A DNA stretch of 64,000 nt, taken from CAMTVQ01 sp947085255. GTDB taxonomy: Bacteria > Bacteroidota > Bacteroidia > Sphingobacteriales > Sphingobacteriaceae. Position numbers and translations under genes: made by a program. Shown one piece after another: positions 61,801-64,000 of this stretch (position 1 is its first letter; every line of letters starts with the position of its first letter). Where the stretch lies: contig CAMTVQ010000005.1 of the NCBI GenBank assembly GCA_947085255.1, forward strand, positions 226,625 to 290,624, read 5' to 3'. The notes beneath the pieces were generated by a model that searched no databases, was not told the origin of the DNA, and saw nothing but the letters and a program-made list of their open reading frames with translations.

Positions 61801-62390
61801 ATGCCAATTGCACAGCAGGTATAGAGCGTGTGGCGGCTTGCCCTAATACACAGTACGTAATTGGGCCGCAAACACCGCCGGTCAGTGGTGCAAGCTATAC
61901 GTGGAATCCTACTAATGGTTTAAGCAATGCGTATATCAAAAATCCAACTCTTAGTTACAATGGCTTAAGCCAAGGGGTAGGTGCTACTAAAAAATACACG
62001 CTTACCATTACTCAACCGGGTGGCAATCAAATATGGTGCGCCATGGTGTACAAATGCAATGCTTGCGAGGGTGCACGTAGTGCAGTTGCTGATGATGTCC
62101 CCGAAACGGATGTACTACTTACCAACACAGCGCAACCGGTATTTACTTTATACCCTAACCCAGCGCATAACGATGTACATATTGTATATACCGCTGCTGA
62201 TAGGGATGCTGAAGTTGCAGAAGTGTTGGTATTTGATATCATGGGGCGCATAGTAGCTCGCAGGGTACTGCCGCAAGGGGTAGTAGAGCAAATAATTAGT
62301 ACCGATACCTTTGCACCGGGTACGTATTACTGTGCTGTGCAGCAGGGTAGTGTATTGAGTAAACGCTTACCTTTGGTGATTATAAAGTAA
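58848..62390 (+). CDS. Large T9SS-exported protein
   Basis: 1180 residues. The signal peptide (ISRYLFLVALLTICTAM and KAQ) is preceded by an unusual ~37-residue basic/aromatic leader, with no better start in frame. After the signal comes a Pro-rich patch with two PVPLPV motifs (IPVPLPVDPYQIPVPLPVPI). The body has several long beta-rich modules with Cys pairs and repeated features such as GSYTYYVGYN/HQIWYVSHVSASG that look like Ig-like/FN3 domains. The C-terminal ~75 residues are a T9SS sorting domain (LYPNPAHNDVHIVYTA, VFDIMGRIVARR, GTYYCAVQQG). Likely a cell-surface or secreted structural/adhesive protein. Function unknown. Confidence 0.85.
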   Translation: MYTTLNLGVDAKRTPPSLSFFYLHRLISFVQSFKISRYLFLVALLTICTAMNELKAQTIPVPLPVDPYQIPVPLPVPIIPIATGCANAKSTSLDMDILTPKLGEQYNNGQTINIDWEEWQAAPLWNGRFADRYEIRIIHNGLEIAYQRYTDGGQGSGNKPPTNYAYTIPCDKTGPFLIEVKAFESKLVFRDWRFQRDFRERCRKYSAFVVSPVPVAPTPQVHAVCAAGTYILTVHNPYSADSLKFYTTSNAPKYYKQSKNSQGSFEVEVPIEPNQSINTFLAAYFTKTPACVPMGKESPATPFAVGYLNLDLLTASVAPRDTVLIDHSSSCDLPTTYFVLPPNTEAINKVVDEQLALINFHSGGLVKTELRGPTVQWYAPSCNMADNCKTPVSFNGNTVGEKVCNANLPAGYGTSRTYQQSLSYELHLATYNNNNVFQHSNDGVLKDCNVPLVSQITVAKRIPVPDSDIFILCKEGVQTVNVPKKAGLPPNAGVILEWYTLPTGGTNVNPHIVPKQGGSNNNFGFDFTQDYRVSGDYTYYVGYNFQGKRSKTRAVIRIVVVPQVPMVVRNEVVKKRTPALNNPNEPGTFTILDQDVSAFINYFQAVTAAIPANSPVKVSYSFSAAWTPDGNGVTHHVDVTDPVTQKTIRQKRVDYDNLPAQGGSCRIYTNKITLRFSIKRYDPLTGNSVPVRTTVCEQATQIVTVCKQLYAPERTAHVNCKGPEEAFLITYPNPENYPRMKWYKTLTGSDTVSDVRKINGQDSNNPNADDDNNSFTMQYLYPQGHQIWYVSHVSASGKESARSEAIVVTLPPPPEKVDEEYTVRKPAVAAANDRDAYCTGDNPEPLTFHDLDVDISAYENQVRNILRGLPVSIRAQDTLIAVYWTPAQFISHPTATPEINRVCYGDLSDGEETSRLYIATLKVSFKLAIQDNPTVSSGFINLPINGPDCEVPIRNVTVIKAPPVAGGPVQTCETNFDDPRNTPQYANCTAGIERVAACPNTQYVIGPQTPPVSGASYTWNPTNGLSNAYIKNPTLSYNGLSQGVGATKKYTLTITQPGGNQIWCAMVYKCNACEGARSAVADDVPETDVLLTNTAQPVFTLYPNPAHNDVHIVYTAADRDAEVAEVLVFDIMGRIVARRVLPQGVVEQIISTDTFAPGTYYCAVQQGSVLSKRLPLVIIK

Positions 62391-62400
62391 ATAATAAATA

Positions 62401-62435
62401 AACCAAGTGCAGCACTGTGCTGCACTTGGTTTTAT
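62401..62435 (+). terminator. Terminator between the two secreted proteins
   Basis: 14-bp perfect stem (AACCAAGTGCAGCA and complement) with a 3-nt loop and TTTT after. Confidence 0.88.
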
Positions 62436-62442
62436 ACAGCAG

Positions 62443-64000
62443 ATGATGAAAAAAGTAGTATTTCTTATAGTTATTTTATGGAGTACAGTTGGTTATGCGC
62501 AAAGTTGGAGAGATGTAAAAGGGACTCCTGCTATTGATAATATATCCATTTTCTCGGATTTTATTTTATACCAACATCAACTCTATAAAGAAGGTGGAAT
62601 TATTCGTGGCAGTTTAAGTTCAAGTATTGGTAGTTGGGATGGTAACAGATGGTCACTGATAGAACAGCCAGATTCTCTCACAAAATTGGATATTTATCCA
62701 GATTTATTTACAACAGATAGCAAGAACTTGTATTATATTTTTTCGGGGTCAGGAAACCTTAGATTTAAGAATTTAATATATAAGTACGACGGCAAAACTT
62801 GGAAATATATTGACAGTATTCCGCGCGGTTTACGCAAAGATGGCATCAATGAGTTTGTATATTATAAAAATAGACTAATTGTTTCCTCCTATCAACGAAT
62901 TGGTAACAATTTGTTTAGCTATGCCTATGAATATGCTAATGGAAATTTTTCTCTGTTAATAGATTCCTCAGATAGTGTTTTTGATATGATTGAAGTTATA
63001 GAGAATAATTTGTATTCCAATGAATTTGATCGCGATTTTCAAGGCAATCCCTGCAATACCCCCCCATGCGCATATGATGGGACTTCATGGCAAAAATTTC
63101 CAAAGTCCTCAAGTAGATACATAAAAAGTATTGTTACGTTCAATAACAATATAACTATAATGGGTCAGGATAGATTCTTAAATGCTGATAATAACCCCTT
63201 GCGTATGGTACAGTTATGGACAGGTGCAGAATGGGTATCTATTGGCGACCCAAGCATGTATAGGTACGGAGACGGTAAGTTGCTCACACATAAGGGCGAG
63301 TTATATGCCGTTGGAGAATTAGAAGCAGGCGGCGGTTTTGTATTTAAGTACAACGGGCTTACTTGGGATGCCCTAACTCCCGATAGCATAAATGCCCCCG
63401 TGCATAATGCGATAGTATATAAAGACGAGCTGTACATACAAGGGGAGTTTACCAAAATTGGCAATCAGGATATTAAAGGCATGGCGCGTCTCCCTTTGCT
63501 CAATAAGCTCAATCTGCCACCTACCGTACAATCCGAACAAGTAAGTAGTACCGAAGATATAGCCGATACGCTGCATATAAAAAGCAACGACAGCGATGCC
63601 AATGAAGATTACTTGCTGTGCAGCATTATCAACGCACCCAAACACGGCACAGCTACGGTATTGCCAAGCGATGAGCTGTATTATAGCCCCACAACCAATT
63701 ACCACGGCAGCGATAGCATTACCTACAGTATGTGCGACAGAGGCGGACTGTGTGATACGGCTACGGTAAGCATTACCATACAAGCGGTAAATGATGCACC
63801 AGTATGTGTAAGTGATAATGTAAGTACTTTCAAAAATCAAGCTATAATAATTTATCCATTGCAAAACGATACGGATGCCGAAAACCACAGCATCGACCTG
63901 CAATTGATTACAACTCCACAGTTTGGAACAGCAAATTTTAGTAAGGATACAATATTTTATACCCCCCAAGTCAATTCTATAGGTACCGATATCTTTTTCT
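62443..64000 (+). CDS. Secreted beta-propeller and cadherin-like protein, partial
   Basis: Starts at 62443 or 62446 and is open to the right edge (at least 519 residues), so its end is outside the window. Signal peptide (MMKKVVFLIVILWSTVGYAQ). Residues ~20-350 have repeated short motifs of the form W-D-G/LYKEGG, KYDGKTWKYIDSIP, YDGTSWQKF, FKYNGLTWDAL and YIQGEFTKIGN, each about 40-50 residues apart, as in a beta-propeller that reports measured values. From ~370 there are tandem cadherin/Ig-like modules (EDIADTLHIKSNDSDANEDYLL, GTATVLPSDELYYSPTTNYHGSDSITYSM, VNDAPVCVSDN) typical of T9SS adhesins. A sorting domain is expected beyond the window. Confidence 0.82.
   Translation, partial: MMKKVVFLIVILWSTVGYAQSWRDVKGTPAIDNISIFSDFILYQHQLYKEGGIIRGSLSSSIGSWDGNRWSLIEQPDSLTKLDIYPDLFTTDSKNLYYIFSGSGNLRFKNLIYKYDGKTWKYIDSIPRGLRKDGINEFVYYKNRLIVSSYQRIGNNLFSYAYEYANGNFSLLIDSSDSVFDMIEVIENNLYSNEFDRDFQGNPCNTPPCAYDGTSWQKFPKSSSRYIKSIVTFNNNITIMGQDRFLNADNNPLRMVQLWTGAEWVSIGDPSMYRYGDGKLLTHKGELYAVGELEAGGGFVFKYNGLTWDALTPDSINAPVHNAIVYKDELYIQGEFTKIGNQDIKGMARLPLLNKLNLPPTVQSEQVSSTEDIADTLHIKSNDSDANEDYLLCSIINAPKHGTATVLPSDELYYSPTTNYHGSDSITYSMCDRGGLCDTATVSITIQAVNDAPVCVSDNVSTFKNQAIIIYPLQNDTDAENHSIDLQLITTPQFGTANFSKDTIFYTPQVNSIGTDIFF

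Noticed and set aside
63373..63969. 198-residue minus-strand open frame near the right edge
   Set aside because: It is antisense to the beta-propeller/cadherin gene, which has a signal peptide and recognisable repeats; the antisense product is Tyr/Ile/Cys-rich with no pattern.
1..64000. tRNA, rRNA, CRISPR array, prophage, restriction or toxin-antitoxin genes
   Set aside because: I read for cloverleaf-like segments, regularly spaced repeats and family motifs and saw none; a tRNA scan could still find something small.

Overview
The window looks like chromosome of a Bacteroidota bacterium, probably a Chitinophagales/Sphingobacteriales-type lineage (the rank below phylum is a guess). The grounds are: moderately AT-rich DNA; three secreted proteins with type IX secretion (T9SS) sorting or cadherin-like modules; promoters of the form TAnnTTTG; few Shine-Dalgarno sequences; an oversized SecA with the Bacteroidota insertion; a GldL-like membrane protein; many DUF families typical of the phylum (DUF4932, DUF3332, DUF2911, DUF4292); and an EttA-CysS-glutaminyl cyclase cluster. 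No rRNA, tRNA, CRISPR array, prophage or defence island was seen. Most of the window is core housekeeping and envelope sequence; the only mobile-type gene is a REP-associated tyrosine transposase.

Layout. 1-1.2 kb: 3' end of a T9SS-exported protein. 1.2-6.1 kb (minus): secA, a SPOR-domain protein and a DUF4932-like zincin, tightly packed. 6.4-14.1 kb (plus): katG, purD, a DinB-fold protein, an M13 peptidase, a GldL-N-like membrane protein and an RsmI-type methylase, most ending at strong hairpin terminators. 14.05-20 kb (minus): DUF3332 lipoprotein, a 937-residue AsmA protein, a 784-bp stretch without a convincing gene, and an M1 aminopeptidase. 20-26 kb: two small envelope proteins, pyruvate dehydrogenase E2 and E1-alpha, an NlpC/P60 peptidase, then a three-gene minus-strand unit headed by an isoaspartyl peptidase. 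26-30 kb (plus): ettA-cysS-glutaminyl cyclase. 30-34 kb: cyanophycin synthetase facing away from cyanophycinase. 34-36.4 kb: SlyD-like isomerase, the transposase inside inverted hairpin repeats, and a lipoprotein. 36.6-43.4 kb (plus): P5C dehydrogenase, purple acid phosphatase-like T9SS protein, DUF2911, ComF, beta-helix lipoprotein and VF530. 43.6 kb: glyA (minus). 45-58.4 kb: thirteen consecutive plus-strand genes for nucleotide sugars, export, wall remodelling and tRNA amidation. 58.8-64 kb: two large secreted proteins, the last cut by the window end.

How genes fit together. CphA polymerises Asp and Arg into cyanophycin, CphB cuts it to beta-Asp-Arg, and the plant-type isoaspartyl peptidase 4 kb away could split the dipeptide; P5C dehydrogenase could finish arginine-derived proline/ornithine carbon. 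The 45-58 kb run pairs two NDP-sugar pyrophosphorylases with a Wzx-type flippase, an EnvC-like LytM protein whose zinc ligands are largely lost, TatA, GatA and an MltD-like transglycosylase, and looks like a conserved envelope/cell-division block.

The most unusual signals are: short tandem quasi-repeats that encode parts of both interdomain linkers of the pyruvate dehydrogenase E2; the nested inverted hairpins around the transposase; the compact cyanophycin locus in a Bacteroidota chromosome; and two genes whose promoter motif lies so close to the ATG that their mRNAs should be leaderless. I did not find a clearly new multi-gene system.
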